From NCBI RefSeq assembly GCF_039527675.1, contig NZ_BAAAKI010000025.1:1-64000 (forward strand): a DNA stretch of 64,000 nt, read 5' to 3'. Positions 27,285 through 34,760 of this stretch are shown in pieces (positions within the stretch are counted from its first letter, which is position 1; each line of letters opens with the position of its first letter). Position numbers and translations under genes: made by a program. This DNA comes from Luteococcus sanguinis. GTDB taxonomy: Bacteria; Actinomycetota; Actinomycetes; Propionibacteriales; Propionibacteriaceae. The notes beneath the pieces were generated by a model. It was not told the DNA's origin and searched no databases. It saw only the letters and a program-made list of their open reading frames with translations.

Positions 27285-27731
27285 GTGGGAGCCGTGCGCG
27301 TGCTGCGTGACCTGGTGTTGATGGTGGCCCGGATCGCGCTCGGAGTGGTGCTGGTGCTGCGCGGCTGGGCGCGGTGGCAGGGCGGGATGTCGGCGCAGGC
27401 CGACGCGCTCAGCGCCCAGGGCGTCCCACAGCCGCAGGTGATGGCGTGGGCCCTGACCGGTGTCGAACTGGTCGGTGGAGTGCTGCTGGTGCTGGGTTTC
27501 CTCGTCCCGCTGGTCGGGTTGATGCTGGTGGCCGCCAATGTGGCGCTGATCGTCTGGGCCCAGCGCGGCTGGCAGTGGCGCGTGGCTGAGGGCGGTTGGG
27601 AGTACCAGGTGGTGCTCGCGGCCTTCGGGCTCGTGCTGTTGGCCTTCGGTGGCGGACGGGCGGGGATGGACGCGATGTTCCGTCGGCGCGGGGACGATCC
27701 CGAGCGCAAGGTGGTCCGGGAGCACCCCTGA
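27285..27731 (+). CDS. DoxX-family membrane protein
   Basis: 148 residues with four predicted membrane helices in the DoxX pattern: ARIALGVVLVLRGWARW, a short amphipathic part, WALTGVELVGGVLLVLGFLV, and a last helix LAAFGLVLLAFGGG followed by a basic tail. The GTG start is fixed by GAGGAGGAACC. In mycobacteria a DoxX protein joins superoxide dismutase in a membrane oxidoreductase complex, but no such partner is adjacent here. It is divergent from the Fe-dehydrogenase. Confidence 0.85.
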   Translation: MGAVRVLRDLVLMVARIALGVVLVLRGWARWQGGMSAQADALSAQGVPQPQVMAWALTGVELVGGVLLVLGFLVPLVGLMLVAANVALIVWAQRGWQWRVAEGGWEYQVVLAAFGLVLLAFGGGRAGMDAMFRRRGDDPERKVVREHP

Positions 27732-27734
27732 CCC

Positions 27735-27763
27735 TCACAGGCAGTCCACAGGCAGAACACAGT
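27735..27763 (+). promoter_or_regulatory. PhoP-like direct-repeat operator before the response-regulator gene
   Basis: Three 7-bp units at 11-bp spacing: TCACAGG (27735-27741), CCACAGG (27746-27752) and ACACAGT (27757-27763). A fourth CCACAGT sits at 27784-27790, just before the ATG at 27797. The layout matches the TCACAGC-N4-TCACAGC boxes known for mycobacterial PhoP. It suggests autoregulation. Confidence 0.7.
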
Positions 27764-27796
27764 CGTGCGGGCACCCAGCAGTGCCACAGTTCATTC

Positions 27797-28534
27797 ATGG
27801 CCCGCTTCGATCAGAACTCCGAACAGCTCACCCGCCCCGACGGCTCCCCCATCCGGGTGCTGACCGTCGACGACGAGCCCAGCCTCACCGAACTGCTCTC
27901 GATGGCGATGCGCTACGAGGGTTGGGATGTCACCACCGCCGGGTCAGGGACCGCAGCTGTGAAGGCCGCGCGGGAGACCCGTCCGGACGCGATCGTGCTC
28001 GACATGATGCTCCCCGACTTCGACGGCCTCGAGGTGATGCGCCGCATCCGCACCGAGCAGCCCGACGTCCCCGTCATCTTCCTCACCGCGAAGGACGGCG
28101 TCGCCGACCGGATCGGCGGCCTGACCGCCGGCGGGGACGACTACGTCACCAAGCCCTTCAGCCTGGAAGAGGTGATCGCCCGGCTCCGCGGCCTGCTGCG
28201 CCGCACCGGCGCGACCCTGCCCAGGAACGACTCCCTGCTGGTGGTCGGTGACCTGACGCTGGACGAGGACTCGCACGAGGTCACCCGCGCGGGAGATGAC
28301 ATCCACCTCACCGCCACCGAGTTCGAGCTGCTGCGCTACCTGATGCGCAACCCCAAGCGCGTCCTGTCGAAGGCCCAGATCCTCGACCGGGTGTGGAACT
28401 ACGACTTCGGCGGCCAGGCCAATGTGGTCGAGCTGTACATCAGCTACCTGCGCAAGAAGGTGGACGCCGACCGTGCGCCGATGATCCACACCATGCGCGG
28501 TGCTGGCTACGTGCTGCGTCCGGCAGCAGACTGA
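27797..28534 (+). CDS. OmpR/PhoP-family response regulator
   Basis: 245 residues. The receiver domain (about 19-135) has acidic pocket VDDEPS, phospho-acceptor Asp69 (VLDMMLPD), TAKDG and the conserved Lys in YVTKPF. The winged-helix DNA-binding domain (about 150-243) includes LTATEFELLRYLM and VVELYISYLRKKV. It lies 4 nt before the kinase gene, its likely cognate partner. CACAG-type boxes before this gene, the two following glycosyltransferase genes and the gene at 55476 point to its regulon. Confidence 0.95.
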   Translation: MARFDQNSEQLTRPDGSPIRVLTVDDEPSLTELLSMAMRYEGWDVTTAGSGTAAVKAARETRPDAIVLDMMLPDFDGLEVMRRIRTEQPDVPVIFLTAKDGVADRIGGLTAGGDDYVTKPFSLEEVIARLRGLLRRTGATLPRNDSLLVVGDLTLDEDSHEVTRAGDDIHLTATEFELLRYLMRNPKRVLSKAQILDRVWNYDFGGQANVVELYISYLRKKVDADRAPMIHTMRGAGYVLRPAAD

Positions 28535-28538
28535 CTCC

Positions 28539-30104
28539 ATGCGCTCCACCCCCGGGCCCGACTTCGCCGCCCCAACCCCATCCGGCTCCAGCCCGGATCC
28601 GGCAGCACCGGGCAGCGTCGCGATGCCTGCCGTGACGCCCACCGCGCCCGCAACCCCACCGTCCCCGGCGCGCAGCGTCTTGCCGACCATGGGCCGCGGC
28701 ACCCTGTCCCGCCAGCTGGTGCTGCGGGTCGCGGGCCTGGTCGCCGCCGTCGCGCTGCTGTTGTCGCTGGTGTCCACCTTCGCGGTGCGCCAGATCATGA
28801 TGAACCAGCTGGACGACCAGCTCTCCAATGCCCTGATGACCCAGGACAAGGGTCCCGGCAGCAGCGACGACAACCACCCCCGCGGCATCTCCGTCCCCGG
28901 CCTGCCCAGCGGGACGATCGTCGTCGTCCGCAATGACTACGGCACCCGGATCGGCATGGTCGGCAGCGGCGAGGTGGTCGAGCTGGGGAAGACCCAGGCG
29001 GCAACCCTGCTGTCGATCGCCGCGGACGAGAAGCAGACCGTGGACGTCCCCGAGCTCGGCCAGTTCCGCGCCCAGCGCGTCGAGCGGGGCACCGAGACCG
29101 ACGTCGTCGCCGTCCCGATGGACGCGATGAACCGGGCCGTGCGGAACCTGGTCGGACTGGAAGCGGCCCTCAGCCTGTTGTCCGTGCTGCTGTCGGTGCT
29201 GGTCGCCCGTGCCGTGGTGGTCCGATCGTTGCGCCCGCTGAACCGTCTGGCCGTCACCGCCACCGAGGTGTCCAAGCTGGAACTTGACCGCGGCGAAGTG
29301 GCGCTGCCGATGCGCGTCCCCGGCAGGGATGCCGACCCCGAGAACGAGGTCGGACGCGTCGGGCACGCCTTCAACCACATGCTCAACAACATCGAGGGTG
29401 CGCTGGCGACCCGGCAGGAGTCCGAGACGAAGGTGCGCCAGTTCGTCGCCGACGCCTCCCACGAGCTGCGCAACCCCTTGGCCGCTATCCGCGGCTATGC
29501 CGAGCTGACCCGTCGTGGCCGCGAGGAGCTTCCCGAAGACGCCCAGTTCGCTATGGGACGCATCGAGGCCGAGAGCGAGCGGATGAGCAAGCTGGTCGAG
29601 GACATGCTGCTGCTCGCCAGGCTGGACAACGACCCGACCAACCTCAGCCTGCACCCGGTCGACGTGGTGGAGGTCGTCCTGAACGCCACCTCCGACGCGC
29701 AGGTCAGCTGGCCGGGTAAGGCGTGGTCGGTGGACATCCCCGAGCATCCCGTCGTCGCCCGCGCCGACCAGCAGAAGCTGCACCAGGTGGTGGTGAACCT
29801 GCTGGCCAATGCCAACAAGCACACTCCCGACGGCACCGAGGTCGAGGCCGGCGTGCGCGTCGATGGTCCATGGGCGGTGGTCACGGTCACCGACAACGGC
29901 CCCGGCATCGACCCCCGGATCAAGAACCAGGTCTTCGAACGCTTCGCCCGGGCTGACGTGGCGCGCGCCCACAACAGTGAGGGTTCCACCGGCCTCGGCT
30001 TGGCGATCGTCCAGGCCGTGATGGACGCCCATGGCGGCACGGCCTCGGTCGAGTCGGCACCCGGCCGAACGGTGTTCACGCTCAGGGTCCCGCTCGCCAG
30101 CTGA
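28539..30104 (+). CDS. Membrane sensor histidine kinase
   Basis: 521 residues. A Pro-rich cytoplasmic N-terminus precedes TM1 (about 61-82), an extracellular sensor of about 120 residues, TM2 (about 203-225) and a HAMP linker. The HisKA box FVADASHELRNPLAAIRGYA contains phospho-acceptor His308. The ATPase has the N box VVVNLLANANKHTP, G1 DNGPGID and G2 GSTGLGLAI. All catalytic boxes are intact. It is co-transcribed with the response regulator. The signal is not known. Confidence 0.95.
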   Translation: MRSTPGPDFAAPTPSGSSPDPAAPGSVAMPAVTPTAPATPPSPARSVLPTMGRGTLSRQLVLRVAGLVAAVALLLSLVSTFAVRQIMMNQLDDQLSNALMTQDKGPGSSDDNHPRGISVPGLPSGTIVVVRNDYGTRIGMVGSGEVVELGKTQAATLLSIAADEKQTVDVPELGQFRAQRVERGTETDVVAVPMDAMNRAVRNLVGLEAALSLLSVLLSVLVARAVVVRSLRPLNRLAVTATEVSKLELDRGEVALPMRVPGRDADPENEVGRVGHAFNHMLNNIEGALATRQESETKVRQFVADASHELRNPLAAIRGYAELTRRGREELPEDAQFAMGRIEAESERMSKLVEDMLLLARLDNDPTNLSLHPVDVVEVVLNATSDAQVSWPGKAWSVDIPEHPVVARADQQKLHQVVVNLLANANKHTPDGTEVEAGVRVDGPWAVVTVTDNGPGIDPRIKNQVFERFARADVARAHNSEGSTGLGLAIVQAVMDAHGGTASVESAPGRTVFTLRVPLAS

Positions 30105-30122
30105 GGCATCAGCCTGGGTGAG

Positions 30123-30162
30123 CCACAGGCTGGGCACAGCCACCCCCCACGAACGCCACAGC
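30123..30162 (+). promoter_or_regulatory. PhoP-like direct repeats before the GT39 gene
   Basis: CCACAGG (30123-30129) and GCACAGC (30134-30140) at 11-bp spacing, with a third unit CCACAGC (30156-30162) exactly 22 bp further on. The repeats end 21 nt before the ATG at 30184. Confidence 0.7.
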
Positions 30163-30183
30163 GCCGCTCGGGACCGTGGTGGC

Positions 30184-32361
30184 ATGTCAATCTCCAGCAC
30201 CATGACCGCCCACCTCCCCGGGGCGCCAGATCCATCCGCGGCACCGCTCCCGGACCACGCGCATGAGGCCACCGAGGCTCCCGAGCGCGTGGGGCTCGCC
30301 CCGACCGCTGGACGCCCGGCCAACCCCTGGCTGGTGCGGGGGTCGCTCACCGTGCTGCTGCTCGCGACCGCCGCCTTGTACCTGATCGGTCTGGGCGAGT
30401 CCGGCTACGCGAACTCCTTCTACTCCGCCGCCGCGCAGGCCGGGTCCCAGAGCTGGAAGGCGTGGTTCTTCGCCTCGCTCGATGCCGGCAATGCGATCAC
30501 CGTTGACAAGCCCCCGGCCAGCTTGTGGCTGATGGGCCTGTCGGTGCGCATCTTCGGACTCTCCTCCTGGAGCATCCTGGTGCCCGAGGCGCTGCTCGGC
30601 GTCGCGTCCGTCGGCGTCCTCTACGCCACCCTGCGCCGCGCGCTGACCCACCGCCTGCCCGGGACGAACCACGTCCCCACCACGCAGCTGGCCCACTGGG
30701 CCGCGCTGGCGGGCGCCTTCTCGCTCGCTGTCACGCCCGTCGTGACGCTGATGTTCCGGTTCAACAACCCCGACGCGCTGCTCGTCTTCTGCGAGCTGGT
30801 CGCCGCGTACTTCGTCATCCGCGCCACCGAGACCGCGTCCCGCAAGAACCTCGTCTTCGCGGGCATCGCGATCGGCCTGGGCTTTTTGACCAAGACCCTG
30901 CAGGTCTTCCTGGTGCTGCCCGGCTTCGTGATCGCCTACGCCGTCGCGGCCCCCGCGACCTGGCGCAAGAAGATCATCGACCTGCTGGCGGCACTGGCCT
31001 CGATGGTCGTCGCCGCTGGTTGGTATGTGGCGCTGTTCGAGCTTGTCCCCGACTCCTGGCGGCCCTACATGGGCGGCTCGCAGACGAACTCCCTGCTGGA
31101 GCTGACCTTCGGCTACAACGGTGTCGGACGCATCACCGGCGATGAGACCGGCTCGGTGGGCGGCGGTGGTTTCGGTGCGTCCACCGGACTGACGCGAATG
31201 TTCACCGGCGTGCAGGGCGGCATGTCCAGCTGGCTGGTGCCGGCCGCCTTCGTGCTGGCGATCTTCACCTGGGTGGTGCTGGGACGCCGTGCCTGGGCCA
31301 ACACCATCCGTCCGGCAGTGGCCAACCTCGCCACCCAGGCGAACTCCGCGTTGCTCGTCTTCGGCGGCTGGATGGTCGTCACCGGTCTCGTGTTCAGCTT
31401 CATGTCCGGCATCTTCCACGACTACTACACGATCGCACTGGCGCCCGGCATCGCTGGCACCGTAGGCATCGCCGCGGCCGTGCTGTGGGCCCACCGGGGC
31501 CGCTTCGTCGCGCGTGTCGGGCTGGCCGTCGCCAGCGCCGTCACCGGCTGCTGGGCCGTGACCCTGCTCGCCAAGGCGGGCGGCTGGTACCTCGGCCTGG
31601 GCGTCGCGGCGCTCGTCGCCTCCATCATCGCCGGGCTTGGCCTGCTGTTCGCCGACAAGCTGCCCGCGAAGCTCGCCCCCGCCGCGCTCGCGCTGGCCTT
31701 CGTGGCAGCCAGCGCCGGACCGACCGCCTACGCGGTGAACACCGCGCAGACTCCGCACACCGGATCGATCGTCACCGCCGGGCCCGTCAGCAGCGGCATG
31801 GGCGGCGGCAACCGTGGCGGCGGCACGGGTGGTGGACGCGGAGGCATGCAGCCCCCGAGGGGCACCACGCAGAACGGCAACACCCAGAACGGGACGACTC
31901 AGAACGGGACGACCCCGAACGGGACCAGCCCGAACGGGACCAGCCAGACCGGAACCTCCCAGCCCGACGGACGCACCGGTGGTGCGGGCGGCAGCATGGG
32001 CGGCCTGCTGAACGGCGCGACGGTCTCGGACGAGATGAAGCAGTTGCTGCTCGCAGACGCCGGCTCCTACACCTGGGTCGCCGCATCCGTCGGCGCCCAG
32101 AACGCGGCCAGCTACCAGCTCGCCACCGAGGAGCCCGTGATCGCCCTGGGCGGCTTCAACGGCTCCGACCCCGCCCCGACCCTTGAGCAGTTCAAGGAGT
32201 GGGTTGCCCAGGGCAAGGTGCACTACTTCATCGGCGGCGGCTCCTTCGGGCAGCAGAACGGCGGCGCCTCGGATGCGTCCGACATCGCCACCTGGGTGCA
32301 GGAGAACTTCACCGCCCAGACCGTCGGCTCCACCACCGTCTACGACCTGACCCAGTCGTGA
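30184..32361 (+). CDS. GT39/ArnT-like membrane glycosyltransferase with low-complexity tail
   Basis: 725 residues. A GT-C-type polytopic domain with about ten to twelve helices covers about 50-535; the first luminal loop has GLGESGYANSFYSAAAQAG and DKPPASLWLMGLSVRIFG. Residues about 538-611 are low complexity: Gly/Met/Arg-rich, then six units of the Q/P-NGT type, then GGAGGSMGG. A globular C-terminal domain (612-725) follows. Such enzymes use polyprenyl-phosphate sugars on the outer membrane face, here probably made by the next gene's product. The acceptor may be wall glycan or protein. Confidence 0.88.
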   Translation: MSISSTMTAHLPGAPDPSAAPLPDHAHEATEAPERVGLAPTAGRPANPWLVRGSLTVLLLATAALYLIGLGESGYANSFYSAAAQAGSQSWKAWFFASLDAGNAITVDKPPASLWLMGLSVRIFGLSSWSILVPEALLGVASVGVLYATLRRALTHRLPGTNHVPTTQLAHWAALAGAFSLAVTPVVTLMFRFNNPDALLVFCELVAAYFVIRATETASRKNLVFAGIAIGLGFLTKTLQVFLVLPGFVIAYAVAAPATWRKKIIDLLAALASMVVAAGWYVALFELVPDSWRPYMGGSQTNSLLELTFGYNGVGRITGDETGSVGGGGFGASTGLTRMFTGVQGGMSSWLVPAAFVLAIFTWVVLGRRAWANTIRPAVANLATQANSALLVFGGWMVVTGLVFSFMSGIFHDYYTIALAPGIAGTVGIAAAVLWAHRGRFVARVGLAVASAVTGCWAVTLLAKAGGWYLGLGVAALVASIIAGLGLLFADKLPAKLAPAALALAFVAASAGPTAYAVNTAQTPHTGSIVTAGPVSSGMGGGNRGGGTGGGRGGMQPPRGTTQNGNTQNGTTQNGTTPNGTSPNGTSQTGTSQPDGRTGGAGGSMGGLLNGATVSDEMKQLLLADAGSYTWVAASVGAQNAASYQLATEEPVIALGGFNGSDPAPTLEQFKEWVAQGKVHYFIGGGSFGQQNGGASDASDIATWVQENFTAQTVGSTTVYDLTQS
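31870..31959 (+). repeat. 15-bp in-frame repeat, six units, encoding NGT pentapeptides
   Basis: Six units of the CAGAACGGGACGACT type encode Q/P-N-G-T-T/S pentapeptides in the GT39 tail. Four units create N-G-T sequences, which are formally N-x-S/T sequons, and all are rich in Thr/Ser that could be O-glycosylated. Confidence 0.9.
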
Positions 32362-32385
32362 CCGGGCGCTCCGAAGGGGCCAACA

Positions 32386-32403
32386 GCACAGCCCCAGCAC
32401 AGG
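32386..32403 (+). promoter_or_regulatory. PhoP-like direct repeat before the GT2-GtrA gene
   Basis: GCACAGC (32386-32392) and GCACAGG (32397-32403) at 11-bp spacing, with a weaker CAACAGA one further turn on. They lie 122 nt before the start at 32526, just after the GT39 stop. Confidence 0.6.
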
Positions 32404-32525
32404 ACTCCAACAGAGCTGCCACAAGGCCGGACGCGAGGTTTGACGGCGTCGGGGCACTCCACCCCACGACCTTCCCCAGCACCCCCACGCGGGTCACCAA
32501 CCTGATGAGCAAGGACGGACCACCG

Positions 32526-33821
32526 ATGACCATGACCGAACAGACCACCGCGGGCGCGCTGGACACCCACGAGCTGGGTACCAGCCCCGCCCTGGGAGCC
32601 ACGGCATCCACGCGCACCGCCATCGTCGACATCGTGATTCCGGTCTACAACGAGCAGGACGACCTGGAGCAGTCGGTGCGTCGGCTGGGCGAGTTCCTGT
32701 CCGACGGCTTCCCCTACAAGTGGCGCATCACGATCGCCGACAATGCGTCCACCGACCAGACCTGGGCAATCGCCAGCCGGCTGACCCGGGAACTGCCGAA
32801 CGTGGACGCAGTGCACCTCGACCAGAAGGGCCGCGGCCGCGCCCTCAAGCAGGTCTGGCTGGCCAGCGATGCGGACGTGCTGGCGTACATGGACGTCGAC
32901 CTGTCCACCGACCTCAAGGCGCTGGAGCCACTGGTGTCCAGCCTGGTCAGCGGGCACTCGGACGTGGCGATCGGGTCGCGGCTGGCGCGCGGCGCGCACG
33001 TCGTCCGCGGCCCGAAGCGGGAGTTCATCTCGCGCAGCTACAACCTGATCCTGCGCACGGCCCTACGGGCGAGTTTCACCGATGCGCAGTGCGGCTTCAA
33101 GGCCATCCGTGCTGACGTGGCCAGGCAGCTGCTGCCGCTGGTCGAGGACACCAACTGGTTCTTCGACACCGAACTGCTGGTGCTGGCCCAGCGAGCCGGC
33201 CTGCGCACCCACGAGGTGCCGGTCGACTGGGTCGACGACCCTGGGACGACCGTGCACATCGTCAACACCGCCACCGAGGACCTGCGCGGCGTCGCCCGCC
33301 TCATCAAGGGCCTGACCAGCGGGACCATCCCCCTGGTCGAGGTCCGTGAAGCACTGCATCGCCCCGCCGCCGCACCCGGGACGAACGCCCTGTTCGGTCA
33401 GCTGGTGCGCTTCTGCGCGGTGGGCGTGGCCTCCACCGCTGCCTATTTCGCGCTCTACCTGCTGCTGCGGCTCGGGATGGGGCCGCAGGCGGCGAACCTG
33501 CTGGCCAATCTGGTCACCGCGGTCGCCAATACGGCGGTCAACCGGCGCCTCACCTTCGGCGTCACCTCGAAGCAGGGGCTGCTGCGCGACCACATCGGTG
33601 GTCTGGTCGCCTTCGGCGTCGCAACCGGCATGACCTCGGGTGCGCTGTGGCTGCTGCACGCCGGTGGTCGTCCCGGCGGACGCCTGATGGAGGTCACCGT
33701 GCTCGCGGTCGCCAGCGTCGCGGCGACGGCCTTCCGGTTCGTCGTCCTGCGTCGGCTGATGCACCACGAGCGCTCCGAGGAGCAGATGGAGGCCGATGGC
33801 CTGGAGACGCTGGCCGCCTGA
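32526..33821 (+). CDS. GT2 polyprenyl-phosphate glycosyltransferase fused to GtrA
   Basis: 431 residues. The GT2 domain (about 33-270) has DIVIPVYNEQDDLEQ, ADNASTDQTW and the metal-binding DVD (123-125) in YMDVDLSTDL. A GtrA-like domain with four helices (about 288-415) begins at LVRFCAVGVASTAAYF. The GT2 part should transfer a sugar to a polyprenyl phosphate and GtrA may help flip it, supplying the GT39 enzyme. In mycobacteria a comparable GT2 plus GtrA pair supplies galactosamine for arabinogalactan. Start 32526 has AAGGA 10 nt upstream. Confidence 0.9.
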   Translation: MTMTEQTTAGALDTHELGTSPALGATASTRTAIVDIVIPVYNEQDDLEQSVRRLGEFLSDGFPYKWRITIADNASTDQTWAIASRLTRELPNVDAVHLDQKGRGRALKQVWLASDADVLAYMDVDLSTDLKALEPLVSSLVSGHSDVAIGSRLARGAHVVRGPKREFISRSYNLILRTALRASFTDAQCGFKAIRADVARQLLPLVEDTNWFFDTELLVLAQRAGLRTHEVPVDWVDDPGTTVHIVNTATEDLRGVARLIKGLTSGTIPLVEVREALHRPAAAPGTNALFGQLVRFCAVGVASTAAYFALYLLLRLGMGPQAANLLANLVTAVANTAVNRRLTFGVTSKQGLLRDHIGGLVAFGVATGMTSGALWLLHAGGRPGGRLMEVTVLAVASVAATAFRFVVLRRLMHHERSEEQMEADGLETLAA

Positions 33822-33852
33822 GCCGACCCACCGCCTCCGCGCCTGGAGAATC

Positions 33853-33905
33853 GCCCCCGGGGACGAGTTCGTGCACCGCACGTGCACCGGCCGTCCCCTG
33901 GGGGC
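33853..33905 (+). terminator. Terminator after the glycosyltransferase block
   Basis: A 13-bp stem (33853-33865 with 33892-33905, one bulged T) topped by a loop with two GTGCAC palindromes, followed by a short T-run (CTTT). It separates the glycosyltransferase operon from deoC. Confidence 0.75.
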
Positions 33906-33939
33906 GCTTTCCGATGGCCCGGCTTCTCGCCCGCACCAC

Positions 33940-33945
33940 TAGATT
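33940..33945 (+). promoter_or_regulatory. Leaderless -10 box, deoC
   Basis: TAGATT lies 7 nt before the ATG at 33953. No Shine-Dalgarno sequence is present and no good -35 is seen. Confidence 0.5.
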
Positions 33946-33952
33946 GGTGCCC

Positions 33953-34618
33953 ATGACGAGCCTTGACCGCGCCTCGCTTGCGCAGATGATCGACCACACG
34001 CTGCTGAAGAGCGACGCGACCCCCGCCGACGTGGAGGCGCTCGCCGCCCAAGCCGTCGAGCTCGGCACCTACTCCATCTGCATCTCCCCCAACATGCTTC
34101 CGGTCACCGCCGACCTGGGCCCGGTCAAGGTCGCGACCGTCTGCGGCTTCCCCTCGGGCAAGCACACCGCCGCCGTCAAGGCCGCCGAGGCCAAGGAGAG
34201 CGTCGCGAACGGCGCCGACGAGGTCGACATGGTGATCGACATCGGCCTGCTCAAGGCCGGCAACACCCAGGCCCTCACCGACGAGATCGCCGCGGTCAAG
34301 GCCGAGGTGCCCTCCCCCCGCGTCCTCAAGGTCATCATCGAGTCCGCGGCCCTGACCGACGACGAGATTGTCGCTGCCTGCAAGGCGTCCGAAGCCGCCG
34401 GTGCCGACTTCGTGAAGACCTCCACCGGCTTCCACGCGGCCGGTGGCGCGAGCGTCGAAGCCGTTCGGCTGATGGCGCAGACCGTCGGCGGACGTCTCGG
34501 GGTGAAGGCCTCGGGCGGCATCCGGGACTTCGCCACCGCATCGGCGATGGTCGAGGCCGGGGCCACCCGCCTGGGTCTGAGCGCCAGCGCGCAGATCCTC
34601 GCCGAAGCTGGCGAATGA
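33953..34618 (+). CDS. deoC: Deoxyribose-phosphate aldolase
   Basis: 221-residue class I aldolase that splits 2-deoxyribose 5-phosphate into glyceraldehyde 3-phosphate and acetaldehyde. IDHTLLKSDAT at the start, CGFPSGKHTAAVKAAEA, EVDMVIDIGLLKAG and the Schiff-base Lys155 in ADFVKTSTGF are all present, as is the phosphate-binding ASGGIRD. The length is normal. It catabolises deoxynucleosides in the cytosol. Nearby dcd also concerns deoxynucleotides, but they are separated by the GH127-like gene. Confidence 0.96.
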   Translation: MTSLDRASLAQMIDHTLLKSDATPADVEALAAQAVELGTYSICISPNMLPVTADLGPVKVATVCGFPSGKHTAAVKAAEAKESVANGADEVDMVIDIGLLKAGNTQALTDEIAAVKAEVPSPRVLKVIIESAALTDDEIVAACKASEAAGADFVKTSTGFHAAGGASVEAVRLMAQTVGGRLGVKASGGIRDFATASAMVEAGATRLGLSASAQILAEAGE

Positions 34619-34619
34619 C

Positions 34620-34691
34620 CCTTCCCGCGCCCCGCTCATGGGCCTTCCCGCGCCCCGCGCGATGGGCCCTTCCCGCGCGCCGCGCGATGGG
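34620..34691 (+). repeat. 24-bp tandem repeat, three copies, after deoC
   Basis: Three imperfect units (34620-34642, 34643-34666, 34668-34691) of the type CCTTCCCGCGCCCCGCGCGA followed by TGGG begin 2 nt after the deoC stop. No stable hairpin with a U-tract was seen. A TAGGCT box at 34720-34725 downstream may start the next transcript. Confidence 0.8.
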
Positions 34692-34760
34692 CATCGCCCC
34701 GTCGGGCCGCGGTCTCTCATAGGCTGAGCCCAGCCAGTCACAACGTTCGTGAGGAATGCC

